A stretch of 64,000 nt of DNA from Thalassospira lucentensis (GCF_001613805.1 NZ_LPVY01000025.1:1-64000), one strand, 5' to 3'; counted from the first letter of the stretch, positions 28,326 to 38,255 are shown. Notes: generated from the letters alone by a model not told the origin. Numbers and translations: made by a program.

Positions 28326-29566
28326 TATGGACGGCTTTCTTCTTGGGCTTTCCACCGACGCTGCTTCAGGGCATAGGCATCAAAAATGCTTTTGAGTTTC
28401 TGAGTTGATTTATCCTCATCCAGCTGCTCTGCCATGGCATGGCCCGCTTTTTTAAGATGCGTTACAATTGAAGGGTCTTGAAGGACGGAGCGCAGGTGCT
28501 CTGCCAAGCTTGATGGGTCAGTGAGGTCGCAGTATAGCGCAGCGTCCTGCATCTGGGTGCGGAATGTGGGTTGATCGGCATAAATCACCGGGCAGCCCAA
28601 CAAGGCCGCTTCGAGGGGCGGTAAGTTGGTAGGGCCAAAATAGCTCGGCATTACCAAAGCCTTGGCACCTGCGTAGAGTGCTGGGATTTCGCCATCATCA
28701 ACAAATCCCAAGAAAAACACCTGATCTGCGATGCCCAGTCTGTGGGCACAAGACTGTAGATAATTTAGGTTACCTTTGTCGCCGCCACTCAACGCTGCTC
28801 CAACCAAGAGGCCATAGCGGGATTTGAGCTCGGCTATGCCTTCAAACAAATAAAGGTGATTTTTGTGAGGCCACATTTGTGCGGGATAAAAGACGTAGTC
28901 TTCGGGGAGGCCATATTTCCCACGCACAGTGTGCGGTGTGGAGGTGCCTTGGCCTGCGGCGTACGCCCGAACACCGACGGATGGCAGAAAAGGAATGACA
29001 TGGATACGGGTACGGTCGACTGAGTACCACAGAGAAATTTTGTCAGCGCCACTTTCAGAGTCCGCAATCACCGCGAAGGCTTTGGGAAGAACTGCTTTTA
29101 ATATTTGCTCGCGTCGTTCAAACTCCCTGTTGGCAAAAACCTCGGGGAATTCGGGGTGGTCGCGGTGGCATAAGTCCCATACCGTGAAAACATAAGGATG
29201 ACGGGCTAATCGGATCGGGGTTGTAGAACGGGCATTGAAAAACGCGATGTCTATTTTTAGCTCTGCCAAGCGGAGATCCAGATTTTGTCCCAAGCGCCGA
29301 AAGCCCAAACGTCGCAATTGATGCATTGCCTTTTCGCTTTTGGGGGCTAGGCCACTCAGAGTATCGAAAAACCGCGTCCAAGCTCCATCGGCGTAGAAGT
29401 GAGCCTCGATACCTTGATCATGAAGACGTTTTAGATTCTCTGCTACAGGGGACATCACAACCACGGTATAGCCTGGCAAGGATTGCAGAGCGTGTATCAT
29501 GGATAAGGTTTGCTGGAACGCTCCTCCCGACCCGAGGGCGTTTTCGACAAATACAGCAATCCGCAT
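28325..29566 (-). CDS. Glycosyltransferase family 4 (GT-B)
   Basis: A 413-residue GT-B transferase. The N-terminal GSGGAFQQTLSMIHAL is a glycine-rich acceptor-domain loop. The C-terminal donor domain has YPAQMWPHKNHLYLFEGIAEL, LGFVDDGEIPALYAGAKALVMPSYFGPTNLPPLEAALLGCPV, where PTNLPPLEA replaces the usual EGFGLPxLEA. Cytoplasmic face of the membrane. It is followed by the sulfotransferase and GT2 in one coupled run. Confidence 0.88.
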   Translation of the reverse strand: MRIAVFVENALGSGGAFQQTLSMIHALQSLPGYTVVVMSPVAENLKRLHDQGIEAHFYADGAWTRFFDTLSGLAPKSEKAMHQLRRLGFRRLGQNLDLRLAELKIDIAFFNARSTTPIRLARHPYVFTVWDLCHRDHPEFPEVFANREFERREQILKAVLPKAFAVIADSESGADKISLWYSVDRTRIHVIPFLPSVGVRAYAAGQGTSTPHTVRGKYGLPEDYVFYPAQMWPHKNHLYLFEGIAELKSRYGLLVGAALSGGDKGNLNYLQSCAHRLGIADQVFFLGFVDDGEIPALYAGAKALVMPSYFGPTNLPPLEAALLGCPVIYADQPTFRTQMQDAALYCDLTDPSSLAEHLRSVLQDPSIVTHLKKAGHAMAEQLDEDKSTQKLKSIFDAYALKQRRWKAQEESRP

Positions 29567-29703
29567 CGGTATCGGATCCTTTTGGTAATAGGCTCAAAAC
29601 AAAATGCCGCTGTTACAGCGGATAAGCAGATGCGTAAAAAAATGCTTACATGACGCAAAACTCGGCTCGAAAAGTTTTAATCAAGGACCATGTGACGCAT
29701 TTC

Positions 29704-30477
29704 TCAAACGGCCATAGCCAGCAAATATGCACCAAGCTCTCCTGCTTGTGGTGACCCTTCGGTCAGCCATTCTCCGTGCTTAATTGTCTTAAAGCCATGA
29801 AGACATAATTGTTCTTCAAGAAACGCAGGACTGAAATAGCGCATGTGGTGTTCCTCGTGCCAACGGTGAACTATACCTGTTTTCTTTTCTGTAGCGGTTA
29901 CGTGGAAGTTGACTCGGACCAAGTTATTTTCGGCTTCGTGCACTGGAATGGTTAACCGATGAACATGCCAGATATCATTTTCTACTTCCCGCTCGCGTCG
30001 CGCTACACCGTCGCGATGGATTGCTCCTGCGTACCAGTAATCGAAGAGGAATGGTGCCCCATCGGTTAGATGAGCACGGATTTGGCGCAGCGCCAGCTTA
30101 AGGTCCGAGGTTGTGGTCAGGTAGCTAAAGACATGGAAAAGTGCGACCGCTGCGTCAAATGTCCTCGACAAATTGAAACTGCAAACATCACCTTGTATAA
30201 ACTTGACCGCTGGTGCGGTCGAGAGACCTGCACTCCGTTGGTTGGCCAGAGCGACCATTTTGTCAGAAAGGTCTACCCCCAGGACAGTCAAGCCTTGACT
30301 GGCAACAAGATGGGCATGGCGTCCAGTTCCCGATCCGATCTCCAGTAGGCTGGTTAAGGGAGCCTTGTTGACCGTGTTTAATCGATTTAGGACAAAGGTT
30401 GCCTCGGCATTGTAGTCCTTGGCGCCATAGAGAAGATCATAAACAGCGACATATTCTCGGGAAAAGTTAGCGCTCAC
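29704..30477 (-). CDS. SAM methyltransferase, TylM1/DesVI-like (sugar N-methyltransferase candidate)
   Basis: A 257-residue class I methyltransferase. The N-terminal YAVYDLLY...KDYNAEATF pattern resembles the YDxxYxxKDYxxEA start of sugar N,N-dimethyltransferases such as TylM1 and DesVI. Motif I is LLEIGSGTGRHAHLV (about 42-56), followed by GVDLSDKM. Its start overlaps by 4 nt the stop of the aminotransferase gene. The inferred role is N-methylation of the amino sugar made by that aminotransferase. The family resemblance is by eye only. Confidence 0.83.
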   Translation of the reverse strand: MSANFSREYVAVYDLLYGAKDYNAEATFVLNRLNTVNKAPLTSLLEIGSGTGRHAHLVASQGLTVLGVDLSDKMVALANQRSAGLSTAPAVKFIQGDVCSFNLSRTFDAAVALFHVFSYLTTTSDLKLALRQIRAHLTDGAPFLFDYWYAGAIHRDGVARREREVENDIWHVHRLTIPVHEAENNLVRVNFHVTATEKKTGIVHRWHEEHHMRYFSPAFLEEQLCLHGFKTIKHGEWLTEGSPQAGELGAYLLAMAV

Positions 30478-31643
30478 CTGAGCACCTGTTTTAGTACGGC
30501 AGCCACGCGAAGCATTTGGACATCGGTGATGCCCAAGCCCGAAGGCAGATAGAACCCCTGTTTGGCGATCCGTTCCGCCACCGGACAGGAAACTCCCCTA
30601 AATAGGTTCATTTTTTGGAAAACGGGTTGCAGGTGCATGGGCCAGAAGAAGGGGCGGGTGCCAATTTTATGAGCGGCGAGAGTTGTCATGGCTGCTTTAG
30701 CATCCATTTCCAGATTATCGTTTAAAATTATAGAGAATACCCAATAAAGTCCCTCCGCATAGTCCGTTTTCACTAGTGGTAGTTGTACACCGTGCAGGGA
30801 AGAAAGAAGTTTGGTATAAGTTGCGCCAATCGCCCGTTTGCGCGCAACCGTTTGATCAAGTTTTTCGACTTGGGCCAATCCCAATGCTGCCTGCATATTG
30901 GTCAAACGATAGTTCCAACCCAGTTCGTCATGCACAAAACGCTGGTTTGGGTTGAAGCACAGATTCCGAAGGTTGCGGCAGTTCTGTGCCAGAGCGGGGT
31001 CGTTGGTCATCACCATGCCACCTTCGCCGGTTGTGACCAATTTGTTGGGGTAAAAGCTAAAAGTGCTCAAGGTGCCAAAGCTTCCGCAAGGACGGCCCTT
31101 ATAAGTTTGACCGTGCATTTCCGCGGCGTCTTCTATTATGGCCAGACTATGCTGCTCTGCTAAGGCCAGGATGGGGTCTATGTCTACAGGAAGTCCATAA
31201 ATGTGTACCACCATAAGCGCTTTGGTGCGCGGCGAAATGGCTGCGGCATAATGGCTGGCAGTACTGTTCAGCGTCATCGGATCGCAATCCACCACCACGG
31301 GGGTGGCACCGCTACGTAGAACTGCGGCTACACAGGAAATGATGGTAAAGGACGGCAGGATTACTTCATCTCCTGGGCTTAACCTTAGGGCCGCAACAGC
31401 TATTTCAAGAGCTGCAGATCCGTTGGCAACACCTATCCCATAGCGCCGGTTGACCTTTTCTGCCATGGCCGCCTCAAAGCGTTCTACATAAGGGCCTTCG
31501 GAAGAAACCCAACCAGAGTCAATGCAGTCAAGTAAATAGGTGCGTTCATTGCCGTCAAACTTGGGGGCGTTTACCGGGATCGGCCCCACTTCTTGGAGGG
31601 AGAGGCCGTCTTCAATTTTGGTGGAATAATGTACAGAGGTCAT
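30474..31643 (-). CDS. DegT/DnrJ/EryC1/StrS-family aminotransferase (perosamine/desosamine synthase type)
   Basis: A 389-residue PLP-dependent sugar aminotransferase. The Schiff-base lysine is Lys201 in FSFYPNKLVTTGEGG, and the PLP aspartate is Asp172 in AIIEDAAEMHG. DSGWVSSEGPYVERFE and NGSAALEIAV are family hallmarks. The sequence is of the GDP-perosamine synthase type, distinct from the copy at 12166. It is coupled by 4-nt overlaps to the cupin upstream and to the methyltransferase downstream, giving a compact amino-sugar cassette. Confidence 0.9.
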   Translation of the reverse strand: MTSVHYSTKIEDGLSLQEVGPIPVNAPKFDGNERTYLLDCIDSGWVSSEGPYVERFEAAMAEKVNRRYGIGVANGSAALEIAVAALRLSPGDEVILPSFTIISCVAAVLRSGATPVVVDCDPMTLNSTASHYAAAISPRTKALMVVHIYGLPVDIDPILALAEQHSLAIIEDAAEMHGQTYKGRPCGSFGTLSTFSFYPNKLVTTGEGGMVMTNDPALAQNCRNLRNLCFNPNQRFVHDELGWNYRLTNMQAALGLAQVEKLDQTVARKRAIGATYTKLLSSLHGVQLPLVKTDYAEGLYWVFSIILNDNLEMDAKAAMTTLAAHKIGTRPFFWPMHLQPVFQKMNLFRGVSCPVAERIAKQGFYLPSGLGITDVQMLRVAAVLKQVLR

Positions 31644-32065
31644 TCTTTTACCTGGTTAGCCGAAATACCGGAAAACCGAATTTTATCCTCATCGCCTGCA
31701 TAGGGGCCTTGCTTAATCTCAAACATCTCTATTTCCTCTAGGACTTCAAATCCGTGTCCACCTTTGATCAATAAAATAAGATCTCCCGGTTCCAGGGTGC
31801 GGCTATAGAGATAAGTCTGATCTCCATCGTAAAAATCGACCCTCATGCGTCCTTTGCGCAGAACCAGGACTTCTTGAGTCAAATGGACTTCACGTGTCAC
31901 TGGCTTATGAACGTGCGGCTCGATCAGTTTTCCACGTGGATGCTGCATATAGCCGATTTGCTGGGATAGCGAAGTATCCGTAAAAAAGGAAATACCCGGC
32001 TTCGCATAGGACGCCCGGACAATCAGAGCCAAGAGCTCACCGCTATGCTCGATATATTCTATCAT
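31640..32065 (-). CDS. Cupin-fold protein of an amino-sugar cassette
   Basis: A 141-residue single-domain cupin. Candidate metal or catalytic residues are the histidines in EPHVHKPV and GGHGFEVL, with VLVLRKGRMRVDFYD forming the central beta strands. Small cupins coupled to sugar aminotransferases can be ketoisomerases (FdtA type) or epimerases; this one could isomerise the keto sugar before transamination. It does not clearly match FdtA, so the role is inferred from the 4-nt overlap with the aminotransferase. Confidence 0.7.
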   Translation of the reverse strand: MIEYIEHSGELLALIVRASYAKPGISFFTDTSLSQQIGYMQHPRGKLIEPHVHKPVTREVHLTQEVLVLRKGRMRVDFYDGDQTYLYSRTLEPGDLILLIKGGHGFEVLEEIEMFEIKQGPYAGDEDKIRFSGISANQVKE

Positions 32066-32234
32066 ACGTTCTGCTCTAGCTTTGAATATTCGAGAGGCAT
32101 CTCTCTCTAGGGGTGAAGTATGTAGCGCTTGCGTGTTTTCGTCCAGATGAGCTTGAATATTGGTGTTTTCTTATGTATTTGGGCTAGGACAAGATGGTAT
32201 AATTTGGGCAATTCATCGAAAAGCTTCAAACATG

Positions 32235-33476
32235 TTATGTGATTGATGCACATGAAAAGGAGAGGCTCCTATATACTTCACAAAGCTCGGCGACATGTTT
32301 TTCCTGAGTTGGAGGATCCATCCAAAAGCGATGGTATGCATTGGCACCCAATCGTTTTACCATTTCATTGTCTGACAACCGTTCAAGTGTTTCTGTCAGA
32401 GATTTTTGGTCCCCTCCGGTAAAAAAGAGACCTGTCTCTTCGTTGGTGACCACGTCTATTGCGGCACAAGTATCAGCCACGATCGCCGGAATACCACGCG
32501 CAGCACACTCTAAGACTGCCAAGCCCAAGGTTTCATACCATAGCGAAGGAAGGACCAATGCGCGGGTTTGATCAATCAATGGCATAATTTCGCTGAAGGA
32601 TAGCCAGCCTGTGAACTTGTGCTCGGGATAATAATCTCGAAGATTTGTGCTTAATTCTCCGTCACCAACGAAAGTTACTTGAACACCAGCGTCACGACCC
32701 GCGGATGCCAGAAGATCTGGCCCCTTTTCGGGCGATAGTCGTCCAATATACAAGACACCATTGGCTCGATCCGGTTCGGCTGCAGGCAGTTTTGTGCATT
32801 CAATGGGATTGTCTATTCGATGAATGGGGGTTTCTTTCGGTAAGAATGGTTGCAAAATCCTTTGACTAAAGTCGGAAACCGAAATGAAGGCGTCGACAGA
32901 AGATGGGAAGTGACCCGGGCCGTGTTGGGTTGCTTGGCGGGCAATGCGCCACATTTTATGAAGCGGATGGCGTGCATCGCAGTTGCAACGCAAGCAAGCA
33001 AGGCTTAGTGGTTTGCGATGGCAAGCGAGGTGAGCCTGATAGTCATAAAAGCTGCCATTTGGGCATACAGTAAAGTAATCATGAAGTGTCAAAACCAAGG
33101 GGAAATTACCTTGGCGGATTACAGGTATTATGGATGTTGAAAGAACCTTGGACCAACTGTGTAAGTGAACAACAGTTGAGGATGGATCAAGTTGCGATAA
33201 AATCTTTCTCAATCTTCGTGCCGCTCCGAGGTTCCATAGCCCGGTCAGAAAAGTTTTGCCTCGGTTCAAGGGATTTGAAATGGATAGCTGATTAAGAGAG
33301 ATGATCTCGACGCCGCTTGCAGCTAATTCGGGCTCTGCCGGGCAGCTTTCTCCTCCGACGAAGATAACTCGGTATCCTGCCAAACGTAGTCCAATGGCAC
33401 TCTTTATCGCAACTTTGGCGGCTCCGCCATTATTGTGCAGAGAGTCTGATAGAACGACGATCGTTGAAATCTGCAT
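32235..33476 (-). CDS. Glycosyltransferase family 4 (GT-B)
   Basis: A 413-residue transferase. ATG at 33476 is preferred over an in-frame ATG at 33500 because an AGGA-type site is near. The N-terminal HNNGGAAKVAIKSAIGL is the glycine-rich loop. A cysteine cluster (residues about 150-180, CHRKPLSLACLRCNC) is typical of a GT4 subgroup. The donor domain has YIGRLSPEKGPDLL, ALVLPSLWYETLGLAVLECAARGIP with the E-x7-E pair. Cytoplasmic, island polysaccharide assembly. Confidence 0.88.
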   Translation of the reverse strand: MQISTIVVLSDSLHNNGGAAKVAIKSAIGLRLAGYRVIFVGGESCPAEPELAASGVEIISLNQLSISNPLNRGKTFLTGLWNLGAARRLRKILSQLDPSSTVVHLHSWSKVLSTSIIPVIRQGNFPLVLTLHDYFTVCPNGSFYDYQAHLACHRKPLSLACLRCNCDARHPLHKMWRIARQATQHGPGHFPSSVDAFISVSDFSQRILQPFLPKETPIHRIDNPIECTKLPAAEPDRANGVLYIGRLSPEKGPDLLASAGRDAGVQVTFVGDGELSTNLRDYYPEHKFTGWLSFSEIMPLIDQTRALVLPSLWYETLGLAVLECAARGIPAIVADTCAAIDVVTNEETGLFFTGGDQKSLTETLERLSDNEMVKRLGANAYHRFWMDPPTQEKHVAELCEVYRSLSFSCASIT

Positions 33477-33634
33477 GTCGAGTGCTTTCCTGCACAACAT
33501 CTAGGCGAAAATGAACTGGTCTGGTCTTATCATTCAGTCGTTACCATTTTCCAGTCTGGTTTGCAGGTGTTCACCATGTTAAGAGTTGGTGTGACTGAAG
33601 CTGGCACTACTTTTATCATTCAGGCAGAATATGG

Positions 33635-34513
33635 ATGAGAGTTTTAGACTGCGAACCAGTTCAAACAGCGGGATTCCAGAGCTTCGCATCGAAGGCGAGG
33701 CTTGCTGAGCTGCTTGATGTCGTAATCGTTAATTATAATACTTACGACGATACCTATAAATGTGTCACTCATTTGATTGAGCTGGGTGAAGTAGCCCCGC
33801 ATAACATTCATGTTGTCGATAATTTTTCCCCGGACGGGTCCGGATTGCGCCTCAAAAATGATTTACCGGCAGAAGTGGATGTTGTTTTGTCACGGGTTAA
33901 TCAAGGTTTTGGTGCCGGAGTCAATATCGGTGTCCGGAGCGGCTCTGCGCCATTTGTTCTCGTTCTCAATCCGGACTGTCGCCCGGAAACTGCGAATCTC
34001 CATCGCCTTCTCGAGCATTTTAACCAGCATGTGGACGTTGGGTTGGTCGGTGGGGAACTGACAAACGTTGACGGTTCCTTGCAATATTCAGCTCGAACGT
34101 TTTATTCCGTGCTTGACGTGATCGTGCGTCGAACGCTTCTTAAATGGATTTTTCCATTCAGCCTGCTTAATCGTAGCCATTTACTGATGGATTGTATACG
34201 CACTGTTCCATTTGATGTGGATTGGGTGATGGGAACTGGCTTCATTGTTCGTCGCGACCTGTTTGAGCAGGTCGGAGCGATGGATGAAGCTTACTTTCTT
34301 TACATGGATGATGTTGATTTGTGTGTTCGGATGCATAAGGCCGGATATCGTGTCCAGATTTTCCCGATGGTAAAGTTCATTCATGATCACAGACGTCAAA
34401 GTCGCTGGCGCTGGAAGTGGACGTCCGCACAATCCACGCATTTCTCAAGCATGAAGTTGTTTGCGAAGCGTCATAGTTTGCCTCTTTTTCGGAGGCCAAA
34501 AATTCGTCAGTAA
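33635..34513 (+). CDS. Glycosyltransferase family 2 (rhamnosyltransferase-like)
   Basis: A 292-residue GT-A enzyme of the WbbL/rhamnosyltransferase-like group. DVVIVNYNTYDDTYKCV opens the domain at about 31. NQGFGAGVNIGV and VLVLNPDCRPET supply the nucleotide/metal site. GTGFIVRRDLFEQVGAMDEAYFLYMDDVDLCVRM is the conserved acceptor/catalytic region. There is no C-terminal TM. It is divergent from the preceding GT4 gene and is the first gene of a plus-strand group that includes a sialyltransferase-like protein and a polymerase. Confidence 0.88.
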   Translation: MRVLDCEPVQTAGFQSFASKARLAELLDVVIVNYNTYDDTYKCVTHLIELGEVAPHNIHVVDNFSPDGSGLRLKNDLPAEVDVVLSRVNQGFGAGVNIGVRSGSAPFVLVLNPDCRPETANLHRLLEHFNQHVDVGLVGGELTNVDGSLQYSARTFYSVLDVIVRRTLLKWIFPFSLLNRSHLLMDCIRTVPFDVDWVMGTGFIVRRDLFEQVGAMDEAYFLYMDDVDLCVRMHKAGYRVQIFPMVKFIHDHRRQSRWRWKWTSAQSTHFSSMKLFAKRHSLPLFRRPKIRQ

Positions 34514-34610
34514 CTATTGGTCGAGAGAATGGTTTGATTTCTGCGATTCATTTAGGTGAAAAAATTAATGATTGAGAAGATATATCAATTGAACGTTAGC
34601 GTATAGGGAT

Positions 34611-35918
34611 TTGGAAAAAGTGTCTTCGGGTCTTGTTTCTAATAAAAAGTGTGTTTTGATAGATACTTTTTCTTTTCATTCATTTTTAAATTCAGGATTC
34701 TTCTATTGTTGGTCGCTCGCAGATCAATATGATATTGTTCTCCTCGTCGAGCAAGGCAAGGAGAACTCTGCTGCTTTACAGGTCTTGAAAAATACTGGAA
34801 AAATTGTTCGCATCGAGGTGATGCCTGCGTGGAGCCGTCGCTGGGCGCTCTTTCGTTGGTTAGGAGGGACACTTCCACATCTTATCAGTGAGTTGAAGCC
34901 TGCCTTGGTTTTGATGAATAGCTGGCATTCTTTTCATCAAAAAATTATCTCTCGTTTTGTTCGAGAAATTTGCCCAGATACTCCCATCGCTATTTGTTCT
35001 AGCGTACATATACCAATCACTGATTTCGAAGTTACAGCGCAGCATTTGGTCGGCGCACGTAAATCGGCGTGGCAAAAACGCTGGCCGTGGCTGCCAAGGA
35101 TATTGAGTGATCTGGCACACGATACATGGGGACGCTGGGTTGGAATCCGTGACTTCAAGCTTCTTCCGTTGCTTTTTGCAGGGAAGGCTATTCAGCAAAG
35201 CCATTGCCCATGGCAAGGGAAGCTTTTCCTGAAGGATGAGGGAGAGCTCTATGATGCGGTGCTCTGCTACACGGAAGTTGAACGGACAGGTTACGCGATG
35301 GAGATGCTCGAACTGGAAAAAATCCATTTCGTCAGGCATCCGATGAGTGTCGTAGCGACCCAAGCATTGTTCAGTACGGGGCAGAAGGGCGCCAGAATTG
35401 CGGTACTCCCTTCAAGCTGTCTAGACTATGACAATGGTGACAGCATTGATCAGCAAATTGATGCGTTAGCAAGCTTGTGGGGGGATGCTTTGGAAATCAT
35501 CCAGCAGCAAAGTGATTTGCCGGAAATCTGGTGGAAATTACATCCGTCTTTTGTCGATGATCCGGTTATGACGACGGTAACCGAACGGTTGGCAGAACGG
35601 TTATCTGGTTTTCAGTCGATGACAGGAAAAATCACCGCTGAGGCAATGATCGTTGAGAGCTCGGTTGTTGTGGGAGATGTATCTTCTGCGCTTCTGTGGG
35701 CAATGCGCCTTGGGCAGAGGAGAATCCTGAGTTTGGATATCTTTGATATGCCGATCGGTGACGAGATGTCTCACTATCCTAATATCTTCGTCATTGACGC
35801 CTTGGAGAATCTAAAATCTTTGGGACGGGATTTTTATTCTGGTGAGATGAAGGACGACAATCAGAATTCCGGCAATCCAACTGCACTTGAATTTCTTTCA
35901 TCGCTAAGAAGTTCGTAA
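34611..35918 (+). CDS. Putative GT-B transferase with bacterial sialyltransferase motifs
   Basis: A 435-residue protein not assigned with certainty. It carries, in order, D-E-G at 209-211 (FLKDEGELYD), H-P at 311-312 (WWKLHPSFVDDP) and S-S at 358-359 (GDVSSALLWA). This is the set of short motifs reported in bacterial sialyl- and polysialyltransferases, and part of it is shared with CDP-glycerol transferases. No signal peptide or TM is seen. Given the nonulosonic-acid genes in the same island, it is a good candidate for the CMP-nonulosonate transferase. The start is uncertain (TTG 34611 or GTG 34620). Confidence 0.7.
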   Translation: MEKVSSGLVSNKKCVLIDTFSFHSFLNSGFFYCWSLADQYDIVLLVEQGKENSAALQVLKNTGKIVRIEVMPAWSRRWALFRWLGGTLPHLISELKPALVLMNSWHSFHQKIISRFVREICPDTPIAICSSVHIPITDFEVTAQHLVGARKSAWQKRWPWLPRILSDLAHDTWGRWVGIRDFKLLPLLFAGKAIQQSHCPWQGKLFLKDEGELYDAVLCYTEVERTGYAMEMLELEKIHFVRHPMSVVATQALFSTGQKGARIAVLPSSCLDYDNGDSIDQQIDALASLWGDALEIIQQQSDLPEIWWKLHPSFVDDPVMTTVTERLAERLSGFQSMTGKITAEAMIVESSVVVGDVSSALLWAMRLGQRRILSLDIFDMPIGDEMSHYPNIFVIDALENLKSLGRDFYSGEMKDDNQNSGNPTALEFLSSLRSS

Positions 35919-36182
35919 AACAAAAAGAAGATCGGCTTGGTTTGGAGTGAAAGATCATAAGCGGTTGGGCCGATTTAGGTGGCCATTGATCATCTGTACT
36001 TTATCGCAATCGAAAGAGCAGATGGTTCTTATCAGAAAATATATAAGAGAATAGTCATTAGTTTGGTGGGATATTTCGATATCTGATTCATTCTCGGTCG
36101 CTGTCATGTTTGCCGAAGTGTCATTGTATATATATTCATGTGATCAGTTGCGTCACGTTTTCGAGGAGGCGATTTTCACATT

Positions 36183-38255
36183 ATGAGTAAAGTATCCATT
36201 GCTTCATCGGCTGTTAGATTGAGGAATGCCGAGCTTATAATGGTTGCGCTGATCCTGGCGGGGAGCGCGTTATCAACCATGGCAGCGTTGCCTGTTTTTC
36301 GCTTTGGGGTTTGGCGTGACAGCGAGCCAACTGTAATTGCAGTGTTCGTAACAGGAGCAATGGCGTGGGGGTGGGGCGGCTATTGCTACTATCGCTACAG
36401 GGAGGCAAAGGTTCCCTTGACGATTGTCGCATCGTTGCTGTTTGCCCTCTGGTGCTGTTTCACGAGTATGTTCGCACCTTTTCCCATCCTATCCTTTTTG
36501 GGGAGCCCGCAACTGGGTGAAGGGCCGATACTGTTTCTTTGTTGGTCGGGATTCATGTTGTTGGTCTGGGCAGTTTGGCAGGAGCGCGGAACAATATGTT
36601 TGGCGTTTGCTGCCGGGATTTTCATGGTCTTCTATGCGGCATCCGCGCATCAACTGGATGAGAATTCGGCTTTCCGGCTTTTTGGTTTTAGCGACTATGT
36701 CGGTGTGTTTGCTGTTTTGTTGCCCGCCCTCCTTTATTGCATGGCCAGACAGTTCATTTTGCCCCCATATCTTCGCCATGTATTAGTGCTGATCGGCTAT
36801 GGGGCTTCGGTGTTACTGTCCTTGGCGGCGGGGAACAAGGGGGCTGCGTTGGCTCTTGTGTTTAGTACTGCAATCTGGGCTTTGTGCAGCCTACTGTTTT
36901 CCAAAGGCAAAGTGGTTTGGCAGCGTTTGGCAATTTGGGGCGCAATGGTTGCGACTGTCCTCGTGCCTATTTGCATCATGGCTGGTTTATGGGCGTTAGG
37001 GCAGAGTGCTGATATTTACCAAGAGGATAGCGAACCCGGCCTTTTTTTTAACCTCTACTCTGTCGTATCCAGGGGCTTGATGTTGAAATTGACCAGTTAT
37101 GCCTTCGAGGAAGCAGGGATTGGGGCATATCTGGTTGGCAATGGTTTTGGGCATTCGCTTTTTTACGTTCAAAATTATTTACCATTATCTGGTCAAAGTT
37201 TTCTCTACCCGCATTGGGATGTGTTCTACCGCGATTTTGTTCATACCCATTCCATCCCCTATGAAACTCTGCTCTCAGGTGGCCTTCTGGCGCTTGTCTT
37301 GTACTTTATGGTTTTCTGTCTATGGGTTTATGAGGCCGCGCTTGAGGATCGCCCAATAGTAATTGCAACGGCACTGGGCTACTTGACGGTCACATCAATC
37401 TGGTTTGAGTTCGCGTCCCTCATTCCGCTTCTTGCATTGATTATGGGGGGCACCTTGCAGCATAGTGAAGGTCTTGGTGGGTATTCACGGGGATTTGTGT
37501 GGTCGCGCGGCCGACTACAAGCTTCTGTGATTATCGGGGGTGTTTTGCTTGTCTGCGCGTGGTGGCTTTACCAACAAAACCGTGGGCTTGATAGATCTTT
37601 GTTCATGGAGAGGGCTCTGTCTGCAACTGAGCAAGGTATGCCAAGCGATGGGGTGCGAGGTCACATATCTCTGCAACGAGCTTTGCTGGATGGTTGCTAT
37701 AAGTTGACTGATCAGAACTCTTTGCAAGACCGTTCTCCGCGCAGCTTCCAATGGTGTGAAAAGTTATTGCAGCACGCATATAATGAAATTGGTGCTCGTC
37801 CTACCAGTTCGTTGGTGCTTGCTTATCTTGTTGTTACTGCGAATTTTGTAAATACTTCGATAGAAGCGTTGCCAGCATACGAGGACATTCGGCAGTTATT
37901 GATCCGGCGCTGGGGAGATGTTGCATCCCAATTGATTGCTGTGGCTCCGCACCGCATAGATATCCTCATTCCGTATTTTTCATATTTGGCAGACACAAAC
38001 GTATCAGCTTCTGTCCAGCGGCAGGGCGATCTGATCTTGGATGCGTTTATTCGATATGAACCTGAAAACCCTATTGTTTTGTGGTTCGACGGACAGCGAG
38101 ATCTGATGGCTCACTCTCCTGAGCAGGTGATTAACGGTTTGAATAAAATGATCTCTGCAATTGAAAGGCACAGTCTGGAGAGATATGTTGCGCTAACTGA
38201 AGATATGCTGGCGAAGCTTTATAAAACTCGTGCGGAATTCGAGGCGCGGCGGTAG
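36183..38255 (+). CDS. O-antigen ligase/polymerase-like membrane protein (Wzy/WaaL) with soluble C-terminal region
   Basis: A 690-residue protein with about 11-12 TM helices in residues 15-450. The large periplasmic loop ends with FVHTHSIPYETLLSGGLLALVLYF (about 354-377), the conserved HxH...E...GxxG element of the Wzy_C/O-antigen ligase family. Residues about 465-690 are soluble and helical and may form TPR-like repeats. It probably polymerises or ligates the glycan in the periplasm. GAGGAGG lies upstream of the ATG. It is one of two such proteins in the island. Confidence 0.83.
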   Translation: MSKVSIASSAVRLRNAELIMVALILAGSALSTMAALPVFRFGVWRDSEPTVIAVFVTGAMAWGWGGYCYYRYREAKVPLTIVASLLFALWCCFTSMFAPFPILSFLGSPQLGEGPILFLCWSGFMLLVWAVWQERGTICLAFAAGIFMVFYAASAHQLDENSAFRLFGFSDYVGVFAVLLPALLYCMARQFILPPYLRHVLVLIGYGASVLLSLAAGNKGAALALVFSTAIWALCSLLFSKGKVVWQRLAIWGAMVATVLVPICIMAGLWALGQSADIYQEDSEPGLFFNLYSVVSRGLMLKLTSYAFEEAGIGAYLVGNGFGHSLFYVQNYLPLSGQSFLYPHWDVFYRDFVHTHSIPYETLLSGGLLALVLYFMVFCLWVYEAALEDRPIVIATALGYLTVTSIWFEFASLIPLLALIMGGTLQHSEGLGGYSRGFVWSRGRLQASVIIGGVLLVCAWWLYQQNRGLDRSLFMERALSATEQGMPSDGVRGHISLQRALLDGCYKLTDQNSLQDRSPRSFQWCEKLLQHAYNEIGARPTSSLVLAYLVVTANFVNTSIEALPAYEDIRQLLIRRWGDVASQLIAVAPHRIDILIPYFSYLADTNVSASVQRQGDLILDAFIRYEPENPIVLWFDGQRDLMAHSPEQVINGLNKMISAIERHSLERYVALTEDMLAKLYKTRAEFEARR

